DNA of 64,000 bases, from assembly GCF_907164915.1 (NCBI RefSeq), contig NW_025919576.1, positions 62,001-126,000 on the forward strand. Direction: 5' to 3'. The notes beneath the pieces are model-generated. The model was not told the DNA's origin. It saw nothing but the letters and a program-made list of their open reading frames with translations, and ran no database searches. The translations under genes and the position numbers were made by a program. Shown here in pieces: positions 23,457 through 33,607 of this stretch (position 1 is the first letter of the stretch; each line of letters opens with the position of its first letter). This DNA is from Impatiens glandulifera. Lineage: Eukaryota > Streptophyta > Magnoliopsida > Ericales > Balsaminaceae.

Positions 23457-23464
23457 TTTATATA
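23457..23464 (-). promoter_or_regulatory. TATA box of accessory ORF C
   Basis: The minus strand reads CTATATAAACC, 79 bp before the ATG at 23378. It is the third accessory ORF with its own TATA box. Confidence 0.6.
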
Positions 23465-24089
23465 GCCAGGGGTTCGGCTAAATCAATAGGTTAAGCATGC
23501 TTAGTGATGTCATCAATTAGTTAATGGGCTTTAACCTGTTGAAGTGTATAATGTTTATTTACAATGCAAAACTAATTATTACCAAGATATTCATGATGAC
23601 AAAAATCTATTGACAAGATGTGAGTCTCCCTATCTTGATGATGGACACATGTCGTCATCTCGATTGCGGTAGACTGTATTTATTAAAGGCTTCATTTCTC
23701 AAGGTATGCATAAAAACGCGGTTGGCTGTCTCAAGTTAACCGGAAAAGTTCATTCCATCGAAACCAGAGTGCATTTGTATTAAGCGGTTTTCCATGACCG
23801 GTTTCAGTTGAATATGTTGTTCCGATTGTGAAGAAATGTTGAGTCACATCAATATTTGTTCAACTTTGGATTAAGTATATCCACGTCTACCAAGTCATTT
23901 CAACTGTATAGTAAGTATACACGTGATTTGACACCATGAAGTGATCAGGCGTAACCGGAGACTTCCTCCCGATTAGCATTCTTGAATTTTCAATGGCCTA
24001 TTTGAGTATGGTTTGAGAAGCGAGAGCTTCTCCCTGAACACATATCCCGGTTTTTCAGTGTTACGTATGTAAGCAATATGCATGCATGA
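23465..24089 (-). other. Non-coding spacer between pol end and ORF C promoter
   Basis: No ORF of note. There are AACCGG motifs and a run of mixed sequence with no recognised RNA gene. By position it is the region after pol and upstream of the accessory block. Confidence 0.4.
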
Positions 24090-24990
24090 TCATGATATAA
24101 GTTGCTTAACATCAGTAATTCCTAGAATATTTCTGAAATGAGAAAACTTAGCTTCCTGTAGCGGTTTTGTGAAGATGTCTGCTACTTGTTGCTCGGTCGA
24201 GACGTATTCCAACCGAATGTGTTTCTCCTGAACGTGCTCCCGGATGAAATGATGTCTTATATCAATGTGCTTTGTTCTTGAGTGCAACACCGAATTGTAT
24301 GTAATCGCTATCGCGCTGGTGTTGTCACAGAATATTGGAGATTCCTTGGCTTCTACACCAAAGTCCCTTAGTTGTTGTTGGATCCAGGGAGTTGTGCACA
24401 GCAGCTTCCGGATGCAATATACTCTGCCTCTGCGGTTGATGTTGCAACTGAGGTTTGTTTCTTGCTGCTCCAGGTGACTAACCGGTCACCTAGGAACTGG
24501 CAGGTTCCACTTGTACTCTTTCTATCGATCTTGCATCCTGCGTAATTAGCGTCTGAGTAGCTTATGAGGTTGAAACTTGAGTCTTTTGGATACCAAAGTC
24601 CCACTTCTTGAGTTCCCTTCAGATATTTTAATATTCTTTTGGCCGCAGTATAATGTGATTGCTTTGGATTGGCTTGGAATCTTCCGCATACTCCAACCGC
24701 AAACAAAATGTCAGGTCGGCTGGTTGTTAGATAAAGTAATGATCCAATCATTCCTCGATATGCTGTGATGTCAACGGCTTGACCATCTTCATCTTTGTCT
24801 AACTTTACAGAAGGACTCATTGGTGTAGTCGCCTCCGCGCATGAATCCATTCCAAACTTCATCAATAATTTGTCTGTGTACTTCGGTTGGCTTATGAAGG
24901 TTCCGACTTCAATCTGCTTAACCTGAAGTCCTAGGAAGAAACTCAGTTCTCCCATCATACTCATTTGAAATTTGTTAGTCATCATTTTTG
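24090..24990 (-). pseudogene. pol: copia pol: reverse transcriptase end and RNase H
   Basis: It resumes exactly where the solo LTR interrupts pol (MMTNKFQMSMMGELSFFLGL). The RNase H part has SYSDANYAGC, the ATSTAEAEYIA block and, in the shifted frame, CDNTSAIA, which supply the usual acidic residues. A frameshift near 24390 breaks the frame inside RNase H. The tail (RTKHIDIRHHFIREHVQEKH, then VADIFTKPL) is the classic copia C-terminus, ending at 24090. Confidence 0.93.
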
Positions 24991-24995
24991 AGAAT
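24991..24995. other. Target site duplication, left copy (AGAAT)
   Basis: AGAAT here and at 26470-26474 flank the solo LTR exactly. A 5-bp duplication is standard for copia integration. Confidence 0.9.
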
Positions 24996-26469
24996 TGTTA
25001 GGATCTAGGTCGCGGCTGGAGGACCGGGGTTGGGCCGGTTAGCGCGTCTAACTCAAAGGGTGGTGATTAATTCGGTTAGAGATTAACACCGGGGTTTCAA
25101 TACTACACAAACTGTCACAAACCCTTGAACTAGGTTCAAGCGCGGAAGAGGTTTGTTTCAGGTTGAAGCAGCACACTCACGAGATAGGCAGAACCAGTTT
25201 TGGATGATATATGTTTGAAAATTGATGGGTCGGTTTTTGTAACTTGGTGATTCGGTTTGGATAGAGTCAAGTAGGTTAGAGCGGTGTAGGTAAGTTAGTA
25301 CAGGTCGGTTAGAAAGTAGAACCAGTAGAAAGTAAATAATAAGACAGATTTTTATGGATGTTCGGAGATAAAACTCCTACGTCACCCCTTCCTCTCGAAA
25401 CCGCGAGAAGGATATTCACTAAGGAATACAAATACAATCCGATCGAGACTTATTTCCTGCTCGATAACACCCGTACAATTTACACCGAAATTGTAAATAC
25501 TATACTTCAACTTAGCACTTATACTTTCTAGAGATAGAACACACTGTTTTCACTTGTGAATTAATTGCTCGTTATGTCACTTGTGTCCCACTATGTCACG
25601 CTTGTCTCTTGTTGTGTCCCATTTGTCTCTTCTTCAGCTGCTCCTTTTATAGGTGAAATATGTCAACGGTCATATTTCACTTCCTTGAATTTGATTGGCT
25701 GAGCAGAGGTTCAGTGATTCAGACCTTGCGGTCAACTTTTTAGACCTGCCGGTCAACTTCACAGAGTTGGCAGTCTGTTCTTCCGGTGTGTAAGACAAAC
25801 CTTCTAGGTTTGTCTTTTACTCAATATGGTGACTGTTGGTTAGACAGTTGTCTGTACTTAGAAGATTTCCTTTCTGATTTATCCTGAAGTAGAAAGATCT
25901 TGTAGGACGGTATTTTGCATCCTGCAGACTGTCCCCCGACTTGTATGAATATGGCAATATTCAGTATGTTCCTTTGGTATCATTCTCAACAGATACTCGA
26001 AGTATCTTTTTATGCTGGTCGGTCATTTGACTTAACCAGATGACTTCCGGTGTGATTGGTTTAACTGGACAACTTCCGGTTATTCCTTTGCCTTCTAGCT
26101 GATCGGTTGTCTGGTGTTTCCGGTTTTTAGACCGGTTTTTAGTTTTGGCCGATCCTTTCTTTGTGCGGTCACGTTCCGAATGTTCCTGGTCGGTTTAATA
26201 ACTTGACCGGTTAATCTTCTTAACCGGTTTATTTGTTCCTGCATGGAAAGTTTATTTATGTTAAGTTCTGTGAACCGGTCTAATTTTATCTAACAATTTC
26301 TCTCTTTTTGATTATTTTATTTAAAATTATCAAAATCATGTAAGATTGCAAACGTAGGCCGGTTCTTTATTTGACCGGATTTTTGAAACTAACTTGGGAG
26401 AATTTTTCGAAAAGTTTGGAAAAAATTTTGAGAAAATTTTTGGAGAAATCTTATCTTTTTATCTTGTCA
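24996..26469 (-). mobile_element. Solo LTR nested in pol of E2
   Basis: On the minus strand it begins TGACAAGATAAAAAGATAAG and ends GATCCTAACA, with TG...CA ends, 1474 bp, and a perfect AGAAT target duplication. A TATAAAA box is at 25645-25651. No gag or pol lies inside, so it is the product of LTR-LTR recombination after insertion. It shares the GATCCTAACA end, TATA context and AACCGG richness with the E1/E2 LTRs but is longer and clearly different, so it is a related family. The pol frame is continuous across the insertion site when only one target copy is counted, which confirms the boundaries. Confidence 0.93.
25645..25651 (-). promoter_or_regulatory. TATA box of the solo LTR
   Basis: TATAAAAGGAGC on the minus strand, in the conserved context seen in the two other LTRs. 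Confidence 0.65.
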
Positions 26470-26474
26470 AGAAT
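26470..26474. other. Target site duplication, right copy (AGAAT)
   Basis: Pairs with 24991-24995 around the solo LTR. Confidence 0.9.
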
Positions 26475-27802
26475 TTATCACATAATTTTGGATCGGTTGA
26501 TCCGAAGATAATATCATCGACATAAATTTGAACAAGTAATATGTGTTCCTTTCTCTCAAATTTGAAAAGAGTTTTGTCAACTGAACCTATTGTAAATTTG
26601 TGATCAAATAAAAATTGTGTTAATGTATCGTACCAGGCTCTTGGAGCCTGTTTCAAACCGTAAAGGGCTTTGTTTAGCCGGTAAACATGGTTTTCGTGTT
26701 CTGGATTTTTGAAACCTGGAGGTTGATTAACATAAACTTCTTCATTTACTTTACCGTTTAGAAAAGCACTTTTAACATCCATTTGAAAAACTTTGAAATT
26801 TTTGAAAGCTGCATATGCTAAAAATATTCTGATGGCCTCAAGTCTATCTACATGGGCAAATGATTCTTCAAAATCAACACCTTATTCCTGTTTATAGCCT
26901 TGAGCCACTAACCGGGCTTTGTTCCTAGTAACTAAACCATCTTCATTGAGTTTATTTCTGAATACCCATCGTGTTCCTATAACCGGTTTATTTTTCGGTC
27001 TAGGGACTAGGTACCAGACTTTATTTCTCTCAAACTCGTTCAATTCCTCTTGCATTGCTAGGATCCAATCGGGATCTGACAATACTTCATCCACCTTTTT
27101 TGGCTCAATTTGTGATATGAAATCTGAGTTTTCATAGTGTTCCAAATTTTGTAGCCTAGTTCGGACGGGTGAGGATATGTTACCTATTACTAGTTCAAGA
27201 GGATGATTTTTGTTCCTTCTGAGGTTTATCCGAGACGTGTCTATCAAGATTTCGGTTGGCTGATCAAGGTTAGATTGATCGGTAGGTTGAACGGAGTCAG
27301 ACCGACTGATTTCTTCAATCGAAACTGAAGAGTCAACTTTCTGCGGTAAGGCAGCTTGAACAGGCTGAGGTTCAGCATCAACCGCTTGGTCATTGACAAA
27401 TCGTCTAAAAACCGGAACCTCGTCTTCATCATCAGAATATATATTGAAATTTTTCATTCTGTTGTGAAGGTCGAATGGTAATGTAGTGTTTCGTTCGACC
27501 GATTCATCAAAAACAACGTGGGCTGTTTCTTCAACTGTTAAAGTCCTAGTGTTGTATATCCTATAGGCTTTACTTACAGCTGAATATCCCAACATTATTC
27601 CCTAATCGGATTTAGCATAAAAAACGGTCAAGTAATTCTTGCCGTTATTGTGAACAAAACACTTGCTACCAAAAATTCGAAAATACCGTATGTTTGGATT
27701 TCGATCATAGTATATTTCAAAAGGGGTTTTGGAAAAACGTTTAGTTACTAAAGATCGGTTTTGTGTGTAGCATGCGGTATTGATAGCTTCAGCCCAAAAC
27801 TT
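26475..27802 (-). pseudogene. pol: copia pol: integrase C-terminus and reverse transcriptase core
   Basis: Downstream of the integrase core it reads KFWAEAINTACYTQNRSLV and GIMLGYSAVSKAYRIYN, with a TAG near 27602 between KSD and GIMLGYS. A linker rich in acidic residues follows, then the RT start (WYLVPRPKNKPVIGTRWVFR, ARLVAQGYKQE). A TAA at about 26883 breaks it just after GYKQE. RT then continues with [34 protein letters not shown] and the catalytic YVDD ([11 protein letters not shown]), ending at the solo LTR. The catalytic aspartates are present, but the stops make the protein non-functional. Confidence 0.93.
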
Positions 27803-28366
27803 TTAAGCAATACCCGAATCAGCTATCATTGACCTGGCGGCTTCCTTGAGAGTTCGGCTTCTTCTCTCAGTCAGGCCGTTTTGTTGAGGGGTTCTAGCAC
27901 TAGACAACTCGTGTCTAATACCGGAATCATCAAGAAAAGTGGTTAACCTGCTATTTATAAACTCAGTTCCTCTATCACTTCTGATTTTGTTTACTCGAAT
28001 AGATTTTTCATTCTGTATTCTTAAAATCAATTTGATCAGGTTTGGAGTTGCTTGATTTTTAGAAGCTAGAAATGTCACCCAAGTAAATTTAGAATAGTCA
28101 TCAATAACTACCATAGTATAATGCATGCCTCCTAGACTGGTTACTTTAACCGGACCAAACAAATCCATATGCAAAAGTTCTAAACACTGTTCAGATTGAT
28201 AGTTTCCTTTACTTTTGAAAGATGACTTTATTTGTTTGCCCATTTGACATGCATCACATACTTTGTCTTTTGAAAACTTAACATTTGGAAAACCATGAAC
28301 TAGTTCTTTGGAACATATAAAGTTTATTGTTTTGAAATTCAAGTGGTTTAGCCGTTTATGCCAAAG
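27803..28366 (-). pseudogene. pol: copia pol: integrase core
   Basis: It holds the integrase zinc-binding part (LWHKRLNHLNF, then CDACQMGK, an HHCC finger) and the DDE core: Asp in LHMDLFGP, Asp in IRSDRGTEF, and Glu in TPQQNGLTER. A TAG at 28364-28366 separates it from the protease part, and a TAA at 27803-27805 ends it before KFWAEA. Both stops fall at positions that are coding in relatives. Confidence 0.93.
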
Positions 28367-28786
28367 CTAGTTTGGATCATTTCCGGCTATCATGCACACA
28401 AGTTTTTCAAAATCAGTTTTCCAATTAACTTTGTAAATATTTCCCATTCGGTTACCGGTTAAAAGGATATCATTTTGCTGATTCTTAATTAAGCATGCAT
28501 TTTTATGAAATTCAACTTTATAACCAACATCACACATTTGACTTATTCTTAATAGATTAAAACGAAGTTCTTCTACAAGTAATACATTATTTATGGATAG
28601 GTTACCATGGACAATCTTACATTTGCCCACAGTTTTACCTTTCGAGTTGTCACCGAATGTTATGACTGCTCCGGTTTCATACTTGATGTCGGTTAGTAGC
28701 TCATCGTTGCCGGTCATGTGTCTTGAACATCCGTTGTCCAGATACCATTCCGAGTTCTTTAGCCGGTTGCTTCTCCTAACCTGCAA
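28367..28786 (-). pseudogene. pol: copia pol: aspartic protease and pre-integrase segment
   Basis: It contains WYLDNGCSRHMTG, the copia protease motif, with Asn where the usual D-S/T-G has Ser or Thr. The rest (ITFGDNSKGKTVGKC, NNVLLVEELRFNLLRISQMC) is the typical copia pre-integrase region. Upstream, the minus strand has a run of ten Ts and then GCAG, which resembles a splice acceptor, and gag ends in another frame. No convincing donor is visible nearby. Confidence 0.9.
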
Positions 28787-28821
28787 AAAAAAAATTATTT
28801 AAACCTTTTTGGTACCCACAT

Positions 28822-30339
28822 TCAGTTGGGTCCATGGTTGATTAGTCCCTTTGGGATCCAGACTTGAATAAGTCGGATCACTTTCCCGGTATCTGTTCTT
28901 ATAATGTTTGGCTTAACTTCTTGACCATTTCTCAAGAGTGCCTTGTGTTGTGGTGATGAGTTTCTTTGAGACCGAGATCTGTTTGTTTTATTTTGTTTCC
29001 GGTTGGCTTTCATTCTCTCAGAATGAAGCCAGTTTTCTGATTCAGTGGGACTTACATACTTTAGTTCTTCTTCCGGTTTTAAATCATGTTCTTCCTTATT
29101 TTCGATTGTTGAACTTTTGAGAAATCTTATGAATGGAAGATTATCTTTCGTGAGTTTCATCCTGTTAGGTTGTTTTGATTCGTTTTGTTTGTTTGGTTCG
29201 TAACTGATACCAAATCTACATTTAGGATGTCTTTTATAATTACACATCTGTTTTACGGCTTTACGAGATCTCTCCCACGCAGCCGTAACATACAGTGCTC
29301 GTTCATCGGTTTCAGTTACCGGTTGAACTGTCTCCTCATTATCTAAGAATAGTTCATCCGGTTCATACATTGCGGTTTCGCATGACTTAACAGCGATACT
29401 ACTTGACTCTACGGTTTTAGGTTCTACCGGAGTCGGTATGTATGCAGATATGTTTCTGAACTCAGCGACTATTTCGTTGAGTGTAGAAATCAAGTCTTCC
29501 TTAGAGAACTCATCAGAAGAGAAATCAAATACCTCTTCGTCATTTGCCATGAAACATGTTACCCTTTCTTCATTGTCTTCTTTGTCGGAGTACGCCCATT
29601 CGCTTCCACCGTCGGATGCGATGAGTGCTTTCTGAATCTCCTTCCCTTCGTCAGCATGCTGGTCATCGTTTCTCCGGTAGTCGTTCCGTTGGTTATCATT
29701 TCTCCGGTAGTTGTTCCCTTGGTAGTTGTTACCCTGGTACCGGTTGCCTTGGTAGTTGTTGCTTTGATAGTTGCCTTCCGGTTTTTTGTCGTCTCTCCTC
29801 GGTTTTCTGCATTCTAACCTGAAATGTCCAAAACCGTCACAGTTATAGCATCTTTTATTTGATTTATCTACATAATTGTAATTAAAATCGTTGTTAGATG
29901 GAGGCTTATTCTTCTTCATGAATCCCCCAAATTTCTGTGCTAGCATCGCCATCACATCTTCACTGATCTGATCAGCGTTGTTGACTAGAGCCGGAACGGT
30001 TGATACTTGGACCGTCGGTTCCACCGATGTAACCAAAGCTCTGGTTGCAGTTGACGTGGATGCTTCATCTTCGATCCGAGACTTAATCTCAAACTCGTAG
30101 GCTTTTAGATCCTCAAACATTTCATGCAACTTCATCTGCCCGAGGGTGCTTGATTCCCTCATCACCATGGTCTTGATATCCCATGTGCTCGGTAGTGATC
30201 TTAAGGCTTTGATGATTACTTCTCGGTTGTCGTACTTCTTTCTGAGTGTTTGAAGCTCGTTGACCACACTGGTGAACCGGTTACTGAATTCTTTCATATT
30301 TTCCCCCGGTTTCATCCTGATGTTTTCATATTTCTGTGT
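28822..30339 (-). pseudogene. gag: copia gag of E2, N-terminus lost
   Basis: The frame is open from the truncation at 30339 through MKPGENMKEFSNRFTSVVNE to a TGA at 28822-28824. The first part is the copia gag UBN2-like region (LRSLPSTWDIKTMVMRESST, MFEDLKAYEFEIKSR). A CCHC zinc knuckle follows (CYNCDGFGHFRLEC, spacing C-x2-C-x4-H-x4-C), then an Asn/Gln/Tyr/Arg repeat stretch (GNNYQGNNYRRND), then a long polar extension of about 250 residues ending LINHGPN. A long C-terminal gag extension fits a Sirevirus-like lineage (inference). The N-terminal part (equivalent to 16100-16470 in the other copy) is missing because LTR sequence is joined at 30340. Confidence 0.9.
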
Positions 30340-30747
30340 CAGGCATGCACCTTCCGGTTGTCAACGTCGGATCAGTAAATCATCATTGCTTTCCTCGCAT
30401 GCTTCTGATCGGATCTTATATTCTTTTATCCCTTCAAGACACGTCTATTTCGTCATAATACGTCATCTCTGCCATTTGTAGTTTTCGGTTTGTTTCTTAC
30501 ACAGTATAGTCCGACTGGAATGTAAAACTTGTTTTTGCTAGCCGGTCTCTTGGAAGAGTTAAAACCGGTTCCTCTGATCTTGACTTGATCACTTGGAACT
30601 GGATTTCTTTGAAGTGTTCAACAGCCGGTTTATGAGGCTCCAGCCGGTTTATACAATTCGATCTGTTCCTGCACATAAAAGTTAATAGTTGTTTAGTTTT
30701 TTTTTTGGCCGGTTCCAAAAATTAACTTTACTTAAATTTTCTTATCA
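30340..30747 (-). repeat. Truncated 5' LTR (U3 part) fused to gag
   Basis: It starts TGATAAGAAAATTTAAGTAA at 30747, next to satellite, and matches the U3 end of the 16516-17681 LTR. It stops at about 30340 (CAGGCATGCACC side) directly against gag. R, U5, the TATA box, the primer site and the gag start are missing, so the right end of E2 carries an internal deletion of about 1.2 kb or more. Confidence 0.85.
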
Positions 30748-33607
30748 CGTACTATCTATTGGATTTTGTGTTTTTATATAAGACAAAATACAAAATATCA
30801 TGAAAACGGATCGATGAAAAAAAAACACACGTTAATTTCTAATATTTTAATTGATTTTTAATGTTTTTACGATAAAACACAAAATAAACGCGTGAAAACG
30901 TACAATTTTAAAAAACACGTTAATTTCGAACTTACTAATTGATTTTTGATGTTTTTACGAAAAAAACACAAAATCAAAGCGTGAAAACGAACGATTTAAG
31001 AAAAAACGTTAATTTCGTACTTTTTATTGGATTTTTGTGCTTTTATATAAGAAAAAATACAAAATATCATGGAAACGGATTGATTTGAAGATTTTTTGTC
31101 GTTTTGTATAAGAAAACACAAAATAAACGCGTGAAAATGTACGATTTAAAAAAACACCTTAATTTCGAACTTTCTAATTGAATTTTGATGTATTTACGAA
31201 ATAAAACACAAAATAAAATCGTGAAAACGAATGATTTAAGAAAAAACGTTAATTTCGTATTTTTTTATTGGATTTTGTGTTCTTATATAAGAAAAAATAC
31301 AAAATAATATGAAAACAGATCGATTTAAAGATTTTTTGTCGTTTTGTACAGAAAAACACAAAATAAACGCGTGAAAATGTATGATTTTAAAAAAACAGAT
31401 TTTGTGTTTTTATATAAGATAAAATACAAAATATCATGAAAACCGAATTTATATAAGACAAAATATTGGATTTTTTGTTTTTATATAAAACAAAATAAAA
31501 AATATCATGAAAACGGATCGATTTAATGATTTTTTGTCGTTTTGTACAAGAAAAATACAAAATAAACGCGTGAAAACGTATGGTTTAAAAAAACGGATTT
31601 TGTGTTTTTATATAAGACAAAATACAAAATATCATGAAAACGGATCGATTTGAAGATTTTTTGTCGTTTTGTACGAGAAAAACACAAAATAAACGCGTGA
31701 AAACGTACAATTTTAGGAAAACACGTTAATTTCGAACATATTAATTAATTTTTGATATATTTATGAAATAAAATACAAACTAAAATTATAAAAACGAACG
31801 ATTTAAGAAAAAACGTTAATTTCGTACTTTATATTGGATTTTGTGTTTTTATTTAATACAAAATACAAAATATCATGAAAACGGATCGATTTGAAGATTT
31901 TTTTTTGTCATTTTGTACGAGAAAAACACAAAATAAACGCGTGAAAACATACTATTTTAGGAAAACACGTTAATTTCGAACATATTAATTAATTTTTGAT
32001 GTAATTATGAAATAAAATACAAACTAAAAGTAAGAAAACGAACGATTTAAGAAAAAACGTTAATTTCGTAATTTTTATTGGATTTTCTGTTTTTATATAA
32101 GACAAAATATAAAATATCATGAAAACGGATCGATTTGAAGATTTTTTGTCGTTTTGTACGAGAAAAACACAAAATAAACGCGTGAAAACATACTATTTTA
32201 GGAAAACACGTTAATTTCGAACATATTAATTAATTTTTGATGTATTTATGAAATAAAATACAAACTAAAAGTATGAAAACGAACGATTTAAGAAAAAACG
32301 TTAATTTCGTACTTTTTATTGGATTTTTGTGCTTTTATATAAAACAAAATACAAAATATTATGAAAACGGATTGATTTGAAGATTTTTTGTCGTTTTGTA
32401 TAAGAAAACACAAAATAAACGCGTGAAAATGTACGATTTAAAAAAACACCTTAATTTCGAACTTTCTAATTGAATTTTGATGTATTTACGAAATAAAACA
32501 CAAAATAAAATCGTGAAAACGAATGATTTAAGAAAAAACGTTAATTTCGTATTTTTTTATTGGATTTTGTGTTCTTATATAAGAAAAAATACAAAATAAT
32601 ATGAAAACAGATCGATTTAAAGATTTTTTGTCGTTTTGTACGAGAAAAACACAAAATAAACGCGTGAAAATGTATGATTTAAAATAAACAGATTTTGTGT
32701 TTTTATATAAGATAAAATACAAAATATCATGAAAACCGAATTTATATAAGACAAAATATTGGATTTTTTGTTTTTATATAAAACAAAATAAAAAATATCA
32801 TGAAAACGGATCGATTTAATGATTTTTTGTCGTTTTGTACAAGAAAAATACAAAATAAACGCGTGAAAACGTATGATTTAAAAAAACGGATTTTGTGTTT
32901 TTATATAAGACAAAATACAAAATATCATGAAAACGGATCGATTTGGTGATTTTTTCGTCGTTTTGTAATCGAGAAAAAACACAAAATAAACGCGTGAAAA
33001 GCGTACAATTTAGGAAACACGTTAATTTCGAACATATTAATTAATGTTGATATATTTATGAAAGAAAATACAAACTAAAATTAAAAAACGAACGATTTGA
33101 AGAAAAAACGTTATTTCGGACTTTATATTGGATTTTGTGTTTTTTATATAAGACCAAAATACAAAAATATCATGAAAAAGGATCGATTTGAAGATTTTTT
33201 GTTGTCGTTTTGTACGAGAAAAACACAAAATAAACGCGTGAAAACATACTAATTTTAGGAAAACACAGTTATTTCGAACATATTAATTAATTTTGATGTA
33301 ATTATGAAATAAAATACAACTAAAAGTAAGAAAACGAACGATTTAAGAAAAAAAGCGTTAATTTCGTAATTTTTATTGGATTTTGTGTTTTTATATAAGA
33401 CAACATACAAAATATCATGAAAACGGATCGATTTGAAGATTCTTTGTCGTTTTTCTACGAGAAAAACACAAAATAAACGCGTGAAAACATACGATTTTAG
33501 GAAAACACGTTAATTTCGAACATATTAATTAATTTTTGATGTATTTATGAAATAAAATACAAACTAAAAGTATGAAAACGAACGATTTAAGAAAAAACGT
33601 TAATTTC
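30748..33607 (+). repeat. Satellite array with a 1.29-kb tandem duplication
   Basis: Two copies, about 31017-32308 and 32309-33607, share rare variants: GTATAAGAAAACACAAAATA (31102, 32392) and GTGTTCTTATATAAGAAAAA (31275, 32565), each about 1290 bp apart. The orientation is the same as in the left arrays. Confidence 0.85.
32941..33500 (+). other. Local burst of 1-3 bp indels in the satellite
   Basis: Relative to its partner (about 31660-32290), this stretch has many single-base gains and losses: TTTTGTAATCGAGAAAAAAC for TTTTGTACGAGAAAAAC, GTGAAAAGCGTAC for GTGAAAACGTAC, AAGACCAAAATACAAAAAT, TTTTTTGTTGTCG. Other copies show mainly substitutions and homopolymer changes. A badly polished read or contig join is the simplest explanation. 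Confidence 0.6.
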
